A stretch of 64,000 nt of DNA from an uncultured Litoreibacter sp. (GCA_947494435.1 CANLUY010000001.1:1354001-1418000), one strand, 5' to 3'. Counted from the first letter of the stretch, positions 1-9,756 are shown. Notes: generated by a model not told the origin, from the sequence alone. Made by a program: numbers and translations.

Positions 1-2651
1 ATAAGGACGAGAAAGGCTACCGCAGCGATGGAAATTGCCGGGCCTGTATGGTCGGCATTGAGGGCGAGCGGGTTTTGGCTGCGTCTTGTATCCGTGAACC
101 GTCTGAGGGGATGGTCGTATCCTCGCAAGGCGAGCGGGAAACCAACGCACGCCGCATGGTGATGGAGATGCTCGTCACCGATCAGCCAGAGCGTGACGTG
201 GCGCATGATAAATCTTCGCATATGTGGGACATGGCGGATGCTCAGGGCGTTTCTGCCAGCCGTTTGCCGGTGCTTGAGAAAGAGCGTGTGCCGCTGTTGG
301 ATGACAGCCATGTCGCGATGAGCGTGAATTTGGATGCGTGCATTCAATGTGGGCTTTGCGTTCGTGCCTGCCGCGAAGTGCAGGTCAATGACGTGATCGG
401 TATGGCCGGTCGCGGGCATGATGCCTATCCGGTGTTTGATATGGATGATCCGATGGGCGCGTCTTCTTGCGTGGCTTGTGGCGAGTGCGTGCAGGCTTGT
501 CCGACGGGGGCTTTGATGCCGTCGACAGCCGTGGATGCAGCGCAGATTGGTGATAGCAAAGACTATGATCGCGAAGTGAAATCGGTTTGCCCCTATTGCG
601 GGGTTGGCTGCCAGCTGTCTTACAAGATCAAGGACGACAAGATCGCTTGGGTGGACGGTATTGATGGCCCGGCCAACGAAAACCGCTTGTGTGTGAAGGG
701 ACGCTTTGGGTTTGATTACGTGGCCCATAGTCACCGTTTGACCAAACCGCTGATCCGCCGCAAAGATGCGCCTGCGAAGGGTCTGAATGTGGATCCGGCG
801 GATCTGAGCACACATTTCCGCGAAGCGTCATGGGAAGAAGCGTTGGATTTTGCCGCCAATGGCATGAAGGGTCGGGGTCGCGAGATTGCGGGCTTTGGGT
901 CCGCCAAATGCTCGAACGAGGAAGCCTATCTGTTCCAAAAGCTGATCCGTCAGGCCTTCCAGCATAACAATGTCGATCACTGCACGCGACTGTGCCATGC
1001 GTCGTCTGTTTCGGCTTTGCTCGAAAACGTAGGCTCTGGCGCTGTGACCGCGACGTTTAACGAGATTGAAAACGCGGATGTGGCGATTGTGATTGGGTGT
1101 AACCCGCTCGAAAATCACCCTGTGGCGGCGACCTATTTCAAGCAATTCACCAAGCGCGGCGGCAAGTTGATCGTGATGGACCCGCGCGGCCAAGGGCTGA
1201 AACGCTATGCGAGCCATATGCTGCAGTTCCGGCCCGGCGCGGACGTATCAATGCTGAACGCGATCATGAATGTGATCGTGGAAGAAGGCTTGTATGACGA
1301 GCAGTATATCGCGGGCTATACGGAGAACTGGGATGAGATGAAATCTCACCTTGGTGCTTTTACGCCGGAGAAGATGTCGGAGATTTGCGGCATCGAACCG
1401 GATGTTTTGCGCGACGTCGCGCGGACCTTTGCTGGTGCTAAAGCGGGTATGATTTTCTGGGGGATGGGCATTTCGCAGCACATCCACGGGACGGATAATT
1501 CGCGTTGCCTGATTTCCTTGGCGCTGATGTGCGGCCATATCGGGCGACCCGGTGCTGGCCTCCATCCGCTGCGCGGGCAAAACAATGTGCAAGGTGCCTC
1601 CGATGCGGGGCTGATCCCGATGTTCTTGCCGGATTATCAATCGGTGACGGATGATGGCGTGCGTTCCGCCTTTACGGATGTGTGGGGGACGGAAGATTTC
1701 TCCAACGAAAAAGGTCTAACGGTCGTTGAGATCATGGATGCGATCCATGCAGATGAAATCAAGGGCATGTATATTCTGGGCGAAAACCCGGCCATGTCTG
1801 ATCCCGATGTGGATCATGCGCGTGATGCCTTGGCGAAGCTCGATCACCTCGTGGTGCAGGATATCTTCCTAACGGAAACGGCGAATTATGCGGACGTTAT
1901 TCTACCTGCCTCTGCGTGGTCCGAGAAGACGGGAACCGTGACGAATACGAACCGTCAAGTGCAGATGGGTCGGCCTGCGGTGCCGCCTCCGGGTGAGGCG
2001 AAGGAAGACTGGTGGATCGAGACGGAACTGGCCAAGCGGCTGGGTCTAGATTGGACATATACGCATCCTCGCGAGGTCTTCGCGGAGATGAAGATGAATA
2101 TGGGCTCGCTCAACAACATCACGTGGGAGCGTTTGGAGGGTGAGGCGGTGACCTATCCGTCGCTCAGCCCTGAAGACCCCGGTCAGCCGATTGTGTTTGG
2201 TGACGGGTTCCCGCGTCCTGATGGCCGCGCACGGTTCACGCCTGCGAACGTGATCGCGCCGGATGAAAGCCCGGATACGGAATATCCGTTTATCCTGATC
2301 ACGGGGAGGCAGTTGGAACATTGGCACACGGGCTCTATGACCCGTCGTGCAACGGTGCTGGATGGGCTGGAGCCAGAGGCGAACTGCTCCTTGCATCCCA
2401 AGACATTGCGTCGTTTGGGTATTGAGCCGGGCGGGATGATCCAGCTGACCACGCGGCGTGGCTCCATTACTGTGATGGCGCGGGCTGATAGGGCGGTCTC
2501 GGAAGACAATGTGTTCTTGCCGTTTGCCTATGTGGAGGCTGCGGCGAATGTCTTGACGAACTCCGCGCTGGACCCATTTGGCAAAATCCCCGAGTTCAAA
2601 TTTTCTGCTGTGCGGGCGGAGAAACCCGTCGAGGCGGTTGCTGCCGAATAA
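1..2651 (+). CDS. fdsA: Formate dehydrogenase alpha subunit, 5'-truncated by window edge
   Basis: Catalytic subunit of a soluble NAD-type formate dehydrogenase (formate to CO2, electrons through Fe-S clusters to partner subunits). The frame is open from base 3, so the N-terminus lies outside; 882 residues are present. In order: the CRAC part of a 2Fe-2S ferredoxin domain, two 4Fe-4S motifs (CIQCGLCVRAC, CVACGECVQAC), the CPYCGVGC cluster motif of the molybdopterin oxidoreductase domain, CTRLCH, whose second Cys matches the Mo ligand of Cys-type enzymes, and a C-terminal guanine-dinucleotide binding domain. The internal ATG at base 48 is not the start, because the ferredoxin cysteines precede it. 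Beta and gamma subunit genes are probably upstream, outside the window. Confidence 0.95.
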   Translation, partial: KDEKGYRSDGNCRACMVGIEGERVLAASCIREPSEGMVVSSQGERETNARRMVMEMLVTDQPERDVAHDKSSHMWDMADAQGVSASRLPVLEKERVPLLDDSHVAMSVNLDACIQCGLCVRACREVQVNDVIGMAGRGHDAYPVFDMDDPMGASSCVACGECVQACPTGALMPSTAVDAAQIGDSKDYDREVKSVCPYCGVGCQLSYKIKDDKIAWVDGIDGPANENRLCVKGRFGFDYVAHSHRLTKPLIRRKDAPAKGLNVDPADLSTHFREASWEEALDFAANGMKGRGREIAGFGSAKCSNEEAYLFQKLIRQAFQHNNVDHCTRLCHASSVSALLENVGSGAVTATFNEIENADVAIVIGCNPLENHPVAATYFKQFTKRGGKLIVMDPRGQGLKRYASHMLQFRPGADVSMLNAIMNVIVEEGLYDEQYIAGYTENWDEMKSHLGAFTPEKMSEICGIEPDVLRDVARTFAGAKAGMIFWGMGISQHIHGTDNSRCLISLALMCGHIGRPGAGLHPLRGQNNVQGASDAGLIPMFLPDYQSVTDDGVRSAFTDVWGTEDFSNEKGLTVVEIMDAIHADEIKGMYILGENPAMSDPDVDHARDALAKLDHLVVQDIFLTETANYADVILPASAWSEKTGTVTNTNRQVQMGRPAVPPPGEAKEDWWIETELAKRLGLDWTYTHPREVFAEMKMNMGSLNNITWERLEGEAVTYPSLSPEDPGQPIVFGDGFPRPDGRARFTPANVIAPDESPDTEYPFILITGRQLEHWHTGSMTRRATVLDGLEPEANCSLHPKTLRRLGIEPGGMIQLTTRRGSITVMARADRAVSEDNVFLPFAYVEAAANVLTNSALDPFGKIPEFKFSAVRAEKPVEAVAAE

Positions 2652-2664
2652 GCTTTGGGCGGCG

Positions 2665-2829
2665 TCAGTAGCCGCCCAGCGCACCTTTGATGAGGGGCAG
2701 AACGATGGCACAAAGGCCGCCGATTGCAGCGCCTATGCCGAAGCGTATGAAAGCTGTACCGAATTGCGGGGCGAATATACTCAGCAGACCGCAAATACCT
2801 GCATAAAAAACGAACGCGATGTAATCCAT
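2665..2829 (-). CDS. Small membrane protein, 54 residues, unknown function
   Basis: An ATG on the minus strand opens a 54-codon frame of two hydrophobic segments (about residues 3-20 and 29-48) separated by a short polar turn, ending GALGGY. It lies convergently 13 bp after the formate dehydrogenase stop. Composition and codon use look like a real small integral membrane protein, although no strong Shine-Dalgarno is visible. No family is recognised and no function is assigned. Confidence 0.55.
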   Translation of the reverse strand: MDYIAFVFYAGICGLLSIFAPQFGTAFIRFGIGAAIGGLCAIVLPLIKGALGGY

Positions 2830-2884
2830 GTTGGATGTTTAGCACAATTGGTGTGTCTCGCCTAACTCTGTGCAATGCGTGCGG

Positions 2885-4111
2885 TCAGGATTGCCAGTCG
2901 ACCTCTCCAACGAAGATATAGCCAGAGCCATAAATCGTTCGGATCAGCTTTGGGGATTTAGCATCGTCGCCAAGCTTTTGACGCAGGCGAGAAATACGAA
3001 TGTCGAGGGCGCGGGGGGTGTCGAGGTCGATACCTGGCGCCGCAAAGATATCTTCGCGGGTGAGCAATCTGTTGGGCATGGTGAGGAACAGCCGTAGTAG
3101 CTGTGCCTCTGCCACGGTGAGGCGTTGGGTGTCGGCGCCGTTAATTTGGCGAAGTTCAAACAGATCGAAGAGGATGCGCCAGTGTCCGAATTGCGCAACG
3201 CGTGTTGTGAGTGTGTCAGCTGCATCTTCCGTCTGCGTGGCGGAGACATCCATCGACAAGACATACACGCCAGTGACCGCATTTGTAGCGCTGGTATCTG
3301 GGGTAAATGCGGAGCGGATGTGCCGGCCATTTGAGGGGGCGGTGAATTCGACGACCTTTGCGTGACCCGCAAGTGCTGAATGCAGGGCAGGCGCGATCTC
3401 TCGGTAAATGTCGGGCCCGAGGATGTCATAGGCGGAGTGGCCAACGATGTTGTCAGCGCCGTTGGACGCCACGATGGGCAAGCGTTGGTTGGTATATGTA
3501 TAGCGCTCGCTGCGATCCAGACGCGCGATATGAGCAGGCGTGGTTTCTGCGGCGAGCCTGACGCGCGCTTCAGCCGCTTCGAGATGTTGTTGGGTTTCAT
3601 GGAGGCGACTGATCGTCGCCTCTAAAGCGCGGTTGGCGCGTGCGAGTTCTTCGGACCGGTCGAGAAGTTTGCCTGACAGCTCGTCAGAACGTGTGCGCAT
3701 CATCTCTTCCTGACGTTTGATGTCGGTGATGTCCGTATAAACCGCCACCCAGCCGCCTTGCCTGAGCGGTCCGCCTTCCACAGAGATCCAGCGGCCGTTG
3801 GAGCGTTTGCGCTCTACATAGTGCTGCTCGAATGTCAGCGCTTGTTGGACGCGTTCGTCAATAAACGCTTCGACATCCTCGATCTCGCCGTATTCGCCTG
3901 TTTCTGCAAGGAATCTGATCGTATCCGGGAATTCTGCGCCAGGTTCACAAAGATGTTGCGGCAGTCCGAACATCGCGCGGAACCTTTGGTTCGTGAACAC
4001 CAGTTTCAGGTCGTTGCTGTAAATCGAGAGGGCCTGTTGGATCAGGTTCAGGCCGGATTTCAGGAGCACTGATGTGTCGCGCGTCCTGTGGAAGATATCA
4101 GCGGATTGCAC
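2885..4111 (-). CDS. PAS-PAS-winged-helix transcriptional regulator
   Basis: 408-residue one-component regulator. An N-terminal PAS domain (about residues 20-135) is followed by a charged coiled coil (about 136-185, rich in E/R/L), a second PAS domain (about 186-300) and a C-terminal OmpR-type winged helix (about 310-403, with TVAEAQLLRLFL, RISRLRQKLGDD and RTIYGSGYIF). There is no kinase or receiver domain, so ligand sensing by the PAS domains probably controls DNA binding directly. It is divergent from the acyl-CoA synthetase/LIV operon, and the 145-bp gap between them holds a 9-bp-arm inverted repeat. That makes it the best local candidate regulator of the operon, which is inference from position. 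Confidence 0.8.
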   Translation of the reverse strand: MQSADIFHRTRDTSVLLKSGLNLIQQALSIYSNDLKLVFTNQRFRAMFGLPQHLCEPGAEFPDTIRFLAETGEYGEIEDVEAFIDERVQQALTFEQHYVERKRSNGRWISVEGGPLRQGGWVAVYTDITDIKRQEEMMRTRSDELSGKLLDRSEELARANRALEATISRLHETQQHLEAAEARVRLAAETTPAHIARLDRSERYTYTNQRLPIVASNGADNIVGHSAYDILGPDIYREIAPALHSALAGHAKVVEFTAPSNGRHIRSAFTPDTSATNAVTGVYVLSMDVSATQTEDAADTLTTRVAQFGHWRILFDLFELRQINGADTQRLTVAEAQLLRLFLTMPNRLLTREDIFAAPGIDLDTPRALDIRISRLRQKLGDDAKSPKLIRTIYGSGYIFVGEVDWQS

Positions 4112-4194
4112 GTCACCTCACTTAGAAACATTTCAATAGAATTTTGAAAGTATAACGAAAGATTTGACAGGTCTAGGGTGAGCCGCGACGGTGT

Positions 4195-4220
4195 AGTGTG
4201 GGAATCACGTATCCCACACT
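4195..4220. promoter_or_regulatory. Inverted repeat, candidate operator before the acyl-CoA synthetase operon
   Basis: Arms AGTGTGGGA (4195-4203) and TCCCACACT (4212-4220) are perfect inverse complements around an 8-nt spacer. TTGACA lies upstream at 4164-4169, a possible -35. The repeat sits 37 bp before the GTG start of the synthetase gene, so it could be an operator or a 5'-UTR hairpin. Confidence 0.5.
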
Positions 4221-4256
4221 GGACAAGCTCAAACTTGCCACAAGGGAGGACATTAC

Positions 4257-6221
4257 GTGACTGCCAATCAGGCTCAAAAAGGGATGCATTCAATCCCTGC
4301 GTTGCTTGCGCGCAACGTTGCAGAACACGGGGCGCAACATGCGTATCGTGAGAAGGAATTTGGCATTTGGCAAAGCTGGACCTGGGCAGAGACCGCGGAT
4401 GAAATAAAAGCGCTCGCCCTCGGTTTGATGACACTGGGCGTGAATGAAGGCGATCATATCGCCATCATCGGCCGCAACCGTCCATATATGTATTGGTCCA
4501 TGGTCGCGGCGCAGATGTGTGGCGCAGTTCCCGTTCCACTTTATCAGGACGCCGTGGCCGAAGAGATCGCTTACGTGCTTGATCATTGCGGCGCACGGTT
4601 CGTGATCGCGCAAGATCAGGAGCAGGTTGATAAGGTGATTGATGTCCAAGACCAGCTGACCGGCATGGATCACATTATTTACCTCGATCCGCGGGGCTTA
4701 CGGAAGTACGACCACACGATGCTGACAAAGTATCAGGATTTGCAAAAGAACGGCCTTGATGCGCGTGGCCAGCATGAAGCCGAACTGGACGCCCGGGTAG
4801 CACGGCAGACTTACGATACGACCTGCGTGATGCTTTACACCTCCGGCACGACGGGACGGCCCAAAGGCGTTGTGTTGTCGAACAGGAATGTCATCGAGAC
4901 ATCGAAAAACTCGTCCGAGTTTGACCAACTGAGGGCAGGCGACGAGATTTTGGCCTATTTGCCGATGGCGTGGGTGGGCGATTTCATTTTCTCTATAGGG
5001 CAAGCCTATTGGACGGGGTTCTGCGTCAACTGCCCTGAAAGCCCGGACACCATGCATAGTGATTTGCGTGAGATCGGGCCGACTTATTATTTCGCCCCAC
5101 CACGTGTGTTCGAGACCCAGCTGACCAATGTGATGATCCGGATGGAAGATGCGGGGAAGTTCAAGCAGTGGTTGTTTCACCACTTCATGGCGCATGCCAA
5201 GAAAGTGGGACCGGATATTCTGGATGGCAATGACGTCAGTTTCGGCGACCGGTTGAAATATCGGTTGGGCGAGTTGACGGTCTATGGGCCGTTGAAAAAT
5301 ACGCTTGGCTTCAGCCGTGTGCGCGTGGGCTACACAGCGGGCGAGGCGATCGGGCCGGAGATTTTCGATTTCTATCGTTCGCTTGGGATCAATTTGAAGC
5401 AGCTTTATGGCCAGACAGAGGCCTGCGTGTTCATCACTCAGCAACCGGACGGGGAAGTGCGCTCCGACACTGTTGGGGTGGCGTCACCGGGGGTCGAGTT
5501 GAAAATCGCTGAGAGCGGGGAGGTGTATTACCGCTCGCCGGGTGTGTTCATGGAGTATTTCAAGAACGCTGAAAGTACGGCTGACACGAAAGATGCCGAA
5601 GGTTGGGTGGCCACGGGTGATGCAGGTTTCATCGAAGAGGGCTCTGGTCATTTGCGGATCATTGATCGCGCGAAGGATGTCGGCAAGATGGCTGATGGGG
5701 CGTTGTTCGCGCCGAAATACGTCGAGAACAAGCTGAAGTTCTTTCCTAACATTCTGGAGGCTGTCGTCTTTGGGGATGGCAAGGATCGCTGCGCGGCCTT
5801 TATCAATATTGACCTGACAGCTGTCGGAAACTGGGCGGAACGGAATAATATCGCTTATGCGTCCTATCAGGAATTAGCAGGGCACCCGCAGGTTCTTGAA
5901 ACAATCCAGTCCCATGTTGAAGAGGTGAACGCCTCTGTCGCGCAGGACCCGATGCTGGCGGGTTGCCAAATTCATCGTTTCTTGGTGCTACACAAGCAAC
6001 TTGATGCGGATGATGGTGAGTTGACGCGGACATTGAAAGTGCGGCGGCGGATCATTGAAGAGAAATATGCCGATCTGATTGTCGCGTTGTATGACGGGTC
6101 CTCGACCGTCTCGACCGAGACTGAGGTGACATATGAAGATGGGCGCAAGGGGTCGATCAAGGCGACGTTGGAATTGCGCGACGCGGCGGTGCAGGTGCCC
6201 GTGAAGATGGCGGCGGAATGA
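4257..6221 (+). CDS. AMP-forming long-chain acyl-CoA synthetase
   Basis: 654-residue ANL-family enzyme that activates a carboxylate with ATP and CoA. The P-loop YTSGTTGRPKG is near residue 193, the A5 motif YGQTEA near 383 and the GDAG motif near 454; a long C-terminal domain follows, as in long-chain fatty acyl-CoA synthetases. The start is GTG, chosen because AAGGGAGGA ends about 6 nt before it. It is the first gene of an operon with a complete LIV-type transporter. Such linked synthetases are usually thought to activate the imported acid; whether this is a fatty, dicarboxylic or aromatic acid cannot be read from the sequence. Confidence 0.9.
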   Translation: MTANQAQKGMHSIPALLARNVAEHGAQHAYREKEFGIWQSWTWAETADEIKALALGLMTLGVNEGDHIAIIGRNRPYMYWSMVAAQMCGAVPVPLYQDAVAEEIAYVLDHCGARFVIAQDQEQVDKVIDVQDQLTGMDHIIYLDPRGLRKYDHTMLTKYQDLQKNGLDARGQHEAELDARVARQTYDTTCVMLYTSGTTGRPKGVVLSNRNVIETSKNSSEFDQLRAGDEILAYLPMAWVGDFIFSIGQAYWTGFCVNCPESPDTMHSDLREIGPTYYFAPPRVFETQLTNVMIRMEDAGKFKQWLFHHFMAHAKKVGPDILDGNDVSFGDRLKYRLGELTVYGPLKNTLGFSRVRVGYTAGEAIGPEIFDFYRSLGINLKQLYGQTEACVFITQQPDGEVRSDTVGVASPGVELKIAESGEVYYRSPGVFMEYFKNAESTADTKDAEGWVATGDAGFIEEGSGHLRIIDRAKDVGKMADGALFAPKYVENKLKFFPNILEAVVFGDGKDRCAAFINIDLTAVGNWAERNNIAYASYQELAGHPQVLETIQSHVEEVNASVAQDPMLAGCQIHRFLVLHKQLDADDGELTRTLKVRRRIIEEKYADLIVALYDGSSTVSTETEVTYEDGRKGSIKATLELRDAAVQVPVKMAAE

Positions 6222-6288
6222 TGATGCGACGCTCGGTTTCACCTTCGCCCCGCCCACCATCCCGTTTTATTGCCCGTGAGGTCTTCCG

Positions 6289-7110
6289 ATGAATGATATG
6301 AGTGGCGGGAATTATGTGACGTCTGATGGGCGTCAGATCGGCGACACGCTTATGGAGATGAAGAACATCACTCTGCGCTTTGGCGGAGTGGTGGCGATCA
6401 AGGATATCTCCTTTGATATTCACGAAGGTGAAATCCGCGCGATCATCGGGCCGAACGGGGCGGGTAAGTCTTCGATGCTCAATGTGATCTCGGGATTTTA
6501 TCATCCGCAAGAGGGTGAAGTTTGGTTCCGTGGCTCTAAGCGGCCTGCAATGAAACCCTATCAGGTGGCTGAACAGGGGATCGCGCGGACGTTTCAGAAC
6601 ATTGCTTTGTTCAACGGGATGAGCGTTCTTGACAATGTCATGACCGGTCGACTGACCCACATGAAAACGGGGCTTTTTGCGCAGTCTTTTTGGAAGGGCA
6701 AAGCAGAGCGGGAAGAGGTTGAGAATCGCGAGGTCGTAGAGAAGATCATTGATTTCCTAGAGATTCAGGCGATCCGTAAGACACCTGTGGGGCGATTGCC
6801 TTACGGCTTGAAGAAGCGGGTGGAATTGGCGCGCGCGTTGGCGGCAGAGCCGAAGCTGCTGCTGCTGGATGAGCCGATGGCGGGGATGAATGTCGAGGAG
6901 AAAGAAGACATGTCGCGCTTCATCCTCGACGTGAATGATGAGTTCGGTACGACGATTGCGCTGATCGAGCATGATATGGGCGTGGTGATGGATCTGTCGG
7001 ACCGAGTGGTTGTGATGGATTACGGTCGTAAGATTGGCGACGGAACGCCGGATGAGGTGCGCAACAACCAAGAGGTGATTGATGCGTATCTGGGGGTGTC
7101 GCATGATTAA
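6289..7110 (+). CDS. livG: LIV-type ABC transporter ATP-binding protein (LivG)
   Basis: 273-residue ATPase of a branched-chain-amino-acid-type (HAAT family) transporter, working in the cytoplasm with LivF to drive uptake. Walker A GPNGAGKS is near residue 54, the Q-loop falls in ARTFQNIALF, an atypical signature reads PYGLKKRVELARAL near 167, Walker B is LLLLDEP, and the H-loop is in ALIEHDMGVV. The C-terminal YLGVSHD ending is typical of LivG. The gene overlaps the next one by 8 bp. Its place between an acyl-CoA synthetase and LivHM argues for a carboxylate substrate rather than leucine or valine; that is inference from context. Confidence 0.92.
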   Translation: MNDMSGGNYVTSDGRQIGDTLMEMKNITLRFGGVVAIKDISFDIHEGEIRAIIGPNGAGKSSMLNVISGFYHPQEGEVWFRGSKRPAMKPYQVAEQGIARTFQNIALFNGMSVLDNVMTGRLTHMKTGLFAQSFWKGKAEREEVENREVVEKIIDFLEIQAIRKTPVGRLPYGLKKRVELARALAAEPKLLLLDEPMAGMNVEEKEDMSRFILDVNDEFGTTIALIEHDMGVVMDLSDRVVVMDYGRKIGDGTPDEVRNNQEVIDAYLGVSHD

Positions 7111-7564
7111 AGCGGTGCTGTTGATCCTGGCCGTGACCAGCCCCGCTGACGCCGGTGATTGGGAGCTGTTTGAGCAGCGATGCCTACGCCCAATGGAAGA
7201 TGTTGCATTGCAACAGCCGCATGATCTTGAGCCGTTCGCGACCGTCAAGCGCGATGATGCCGCATTTTCCGCGTACCGGCTTGTGGATCAGAAGGTGCTT
7301 TATGTGTCAGATTGGCGGTCCGATCTGTCGCAATGGTGTGCGCTGACGGAGGTCGAGCAAGTGGCTATCGAACAGGCCTTGAATTGGGCGCAGTCCGAGC
7401 TTGAAAAGGGTCACTATGTGAACGTCACACCTGATACCACCCACGCCCCGATCACCTTGCAATCGGCAGAGTGGCGTGAACCTCGAATCGAGGTGTCCAT
7501 TCAGGTGCTGGCTAATGACGACGGGCCATCCCTTGCGGTGAAGGAGACGGATCTTGAATCTTAG
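7103..7564 (+). CDS. Small secreted protein inside the LIV operon, unknown function
   Basis: 153 residues. The ATG at 7103 lies inside the end of livG and gives a short signal peptide (MIKAVLLILAVTSPADA, cleavage probably after ADA). The mature part is acidic and has two cysteines, in EQRC and SQWC, that could form a disulfide. No family is recognised. Tight overlap with livG and an 18-bp gap to livH make it part of the operon, so an accessory periplasmic role in uptake is plausible but unproven. It is not a normal component of LIV transporters. Confidence 0.65.
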   Translation: MIKAVLLILAVTSPADAGDWELFEQRCLRPMEDVALQQPHDLEPFATVKRDDAAFSAYRLVDQKVLYVSDWRSDLSQWCALTEVEQVAIEQALNWAQSELEKGHYVNVTPDTTHAPITLQSAEWREPRIEVSIQVLANDDGPSLAVKETDLES

Positions 7565-7581
7565 ACTGACAGGAGGCGCGC

Positions 7582-8568
7582 ATGCCTGACCAACTTCTCT
7601 TTGCGATGGAAGTGACGCTGAACGGGCTGATGGCAGGGGTGCTGTATGCGCTGGTTGCGCTGGGTTTTGTGCTGATCTTCAAAGCATCAGGTATTTTCAA
7701 CTATGCGCAGGGCGTGATGGCGCTGTTTGCGGCGCTGACCCTTGTGGGGATCATGGACGGGCAGGTGCCGTTTGCGCATCTGATCAATGCGGTGTTCGGA
7801 ACCGACATCCATCATTTTGGATGGCACGTGCCGGCGTTGTTGGCGATCTTCTTGACGATGGTGGTGATGGTGGCGTTGGCCTGGGCGGTGCAGCGGTTCA
7901 TTTTTCGGCATTTGGTCAATCAAGAACCGATTTTGTTGTTCATGGCGACGATCGGGCTGGCTTTTGTGATGGAAGGTGTCGGCGATATTATGTGGGGCGC
8001 CGACATCAAGAAGCTTGATGTGGGCCTGCCGCAAGGGATCAATGAATGGATTGATATCACGACCTTTGAGGCCTTTGGATACGGGTTCTTTATCGATAAT
8101 CTTGATATCTCTGCCACGATCGTAGCGATCATACTGGTTGCCGCTTTGATTGCTTTTTCGCAGTACACGAAACAGGGTCGTGCCTTGCGCGCTGTCGCTG
8201 ATGATCACCAAGCGGCGTTGTCTGTCGGGATCTCGCTCAACTTTATCTGGATCCTCGTATGGTCGATTGCCGGATTTGTTGCGCTGGTCGCGGGCATCAT
8301 GTGGGGTGCTAAATCCGGGGTTCAGTTTTCTCTCTCCTTAATTGCTTTGAAGGCGCTGCCGGTTCTGATGCTGGGTGGGTTCACCTCCATCCCCGGCGCG
8401 ATTATCGGCGGTTTGATTATCGGCGTGGGTGAGAAGCTGTTCGAGTTTCTCATCGGGCCAATGGTTGGCGGCGCGACAGAGAACTGGTTCGCTTATGTGT
8501 TGGCTCTGCTGTTTCTGGTGTTCCGGCCGCAGGGGCTGTTTGGGGAGAAGATCATTGAACGTGTTTGA
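7582..8568 (+). CDS. livH: LIV-type ABC transporter permease (LivH)
   Basis: 328-residue inner-membrane permease. The N-terminal GLMAGVLYALVALGFVLIF followed by GIFNYAQGVMALFAAL is the LivH hallmark, several further hydrophobic helices follow, and the C-terminus carries FRPQGLFGEK. ACAGGAGGC lies just before the ATG at 7582. It pairs with LivM encoded 75 bp downstream to form the membrane channel. Confidence 0.92.
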   Translation: MPDQLLFAMEVTLNGLMAGVLYALVALGFVLIFKASGIFNYAQGVMALFAALTLVGIMDGQVPFAHLINAVFGTDIHHFGWHVPALLAIFLTMVVMVALAWAVQRFIFRHLVNQEPILLFMATIGLAFVMEGVGDIMWGADIKKLDVGLPQGINEWIDITTFEAFGYGFFIDNLDISATIVAIILVAALIAFSQYTKQGRALRAVADDHQAALSVGISLNFIWILVWSIAGFVALVAGIMWGAKSGVQFSLSLIALKALPVLMLGGFTSIPGAIIGGLIIGVGEKLFEFLIGPMVGGATENWFAYVLALLFLVFRPQGLFGEKIIERV

Positions 8569-8643
8569 TTTGTTGCCGGATGACCGCGTCTCGCAGGGCT
8601 CGACGACACCCACCCGCCCACAAACCTTCATGGAGATTGGCTG

Positions 8644-9720
8644 ATGTTTTATCGCGAGGCAGGTGATTTCTCGACCACCTATAGTCAAGACAGCCAGACC
8701 TTTCCGATCAAATTCGATCGCTACAGGTATTATGTCGTGCTGGCCGTGGCGTTCCTGGTCGTACCATTTTTCATCAATGACTACTGGGCGAACGCGGTCT
8801 TCGTGCCGTTCCTAATCTATGCGATTGCTGCGATCGGGCTGAATATTCTGACGGGATATTGTGGACAGGTCTCGCTGGGTACAGGTGGATTCATGGCCGT
8901 GGGGGCCTATGCGTGCTACAAACTGATGACCGGATTTCCGGATGTGTCGATTGTGATCCATGTGCTTTTGTCAGGTGGGATCACTGCGGCCGTTGTGACC
9001 TTGTTTGGTCTGCCGTCGCTCAGGATCAAGGGGTTCTATTTGGCTGTGGCGACATTGGCGGCACAGTTTTTTCTGGTCTGGTTGTTCAATAAGGTGTCTT
9101 GGTTTTACAACTACTCCGCCTCTGGCCAGATTTCTGCGCCGGAGCGGTCGGTCTTTGGTGTGATTGTCACGGGGCCAAACACCGAAGCCTGGGCGAAATA
9201 TCTGATTTGCCTCGTCTTCGTGACCTTCTGCGCGATTGTAGCGCGCAATCTGACGAGGGGCTCGGTTGGCCGGAAGTGGATGGCGATCCGAGATATGGAT
9301 ATCGCTGCAGAGATTATCGGGGTGAACCCGATGGCCGCGAAGCTGACAGCGTTCATGGTGTCGGGCTTTTTCGTGGGTATCGCGGGCGCCTTGTTCTTTG
9401 CGGTCTATCTGGGCGCCGCTGAAGCGAACGATAGCTTTGGGATCGATAAGTCGTTCCTCGTGTTGTTCATGGTGATTATTGGGGGCTTGGGCTCGATCTT
9501 CGGCTCCTTTGCGGGAGCCGCCTTCATGGTGTTGTTGCCTGTATTGTTAAAAAACGTGTTGGTTGGTGGACTTGGCTGGCCCACAGATTTGGCGGCGCAT
9601 TTGCAATTCATTATTTCGGGCAGCCTGATCATTATTTTCTTGATCATGGAGCCGCATGGCCTCGCGCAATTGTGGCGGTTGGCGAAAGAGAAATTGAGAT
9701 TGTGGCCATTCCCGCATTAG
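8644..9720 (+). CDS. livM: LIV-type ABC transporter permease (LivM)
   Basis: 358-residue inner-membrane permease. After a polar N-terminal extension of about 30 residues come multiple helices, the LivM motif LNILTGYCGQVSLGTGGFMAVGA split over two segments, GLPSLRIKGFYLAVATLA, and GGLGSIFGSFAGAAF near the C-terminus. A GC-rich hairpin (GCCGGG-TGAC-CCCGGC, 9741-9756) lies between this gene and the binding protein, and may help set their relative expression. Confidence 0.92.
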   Translation: MFYREAGDFSTTYSQDSQTFPIKFDRYRYYVVLAVAFLVVPFFINDYWANAVFVPFLIYAIAAIGLNILTGYCGQVSLGTGGFMAVGAYACYKLMTGFPDVSIVIHVLLSGGITAAVVTLFGLPSLRIKGFYLAVATLAAQFFLVWLFNKVSWFYNYSASGQISAPERSVFGVIVTGPNTEAWAKYLICLVFVTFCAIVARNLTRGSVGRKWMAIRDMDIAAEIIGVNPMAAKLTAFMVSGFFVGIAGALFFAVYLGAAEANDSFGIDKSFLVLFMVIIGGLGSIFGSFAGAAFMVLLPVLLKNVLVGGLGWPTDLAAHLQFIISGSLIIIFLIMEPHGLAQLWRLAKEKLRLWPFPH

Positions 9721-9740
9721 CGGCGTGGCGCAAATAACGA

Positions 9741-9756
9741 GCCGGGTGACCCCGGC
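9741..9756 (+). other. Intercistronic hairpin between livM and the binding protein gene
   Basis: GCCGGG (9741-9746), loop TGAC, CCCGGC (9751-9756), followed by four A residues and no T-run. It is not a terminator. It may stabilise the 5' end of the abundant binding-protein message after processing. Confidence 0.4.

Noticed and set aside
2046-2711. Long minus-strand reading frame antisense to the formate dehydrogenase gene
   Set aside because: It mirrors the codon structure of a strongly supported gene, has biased Arg/Pro/His composition and no recognisable domain.
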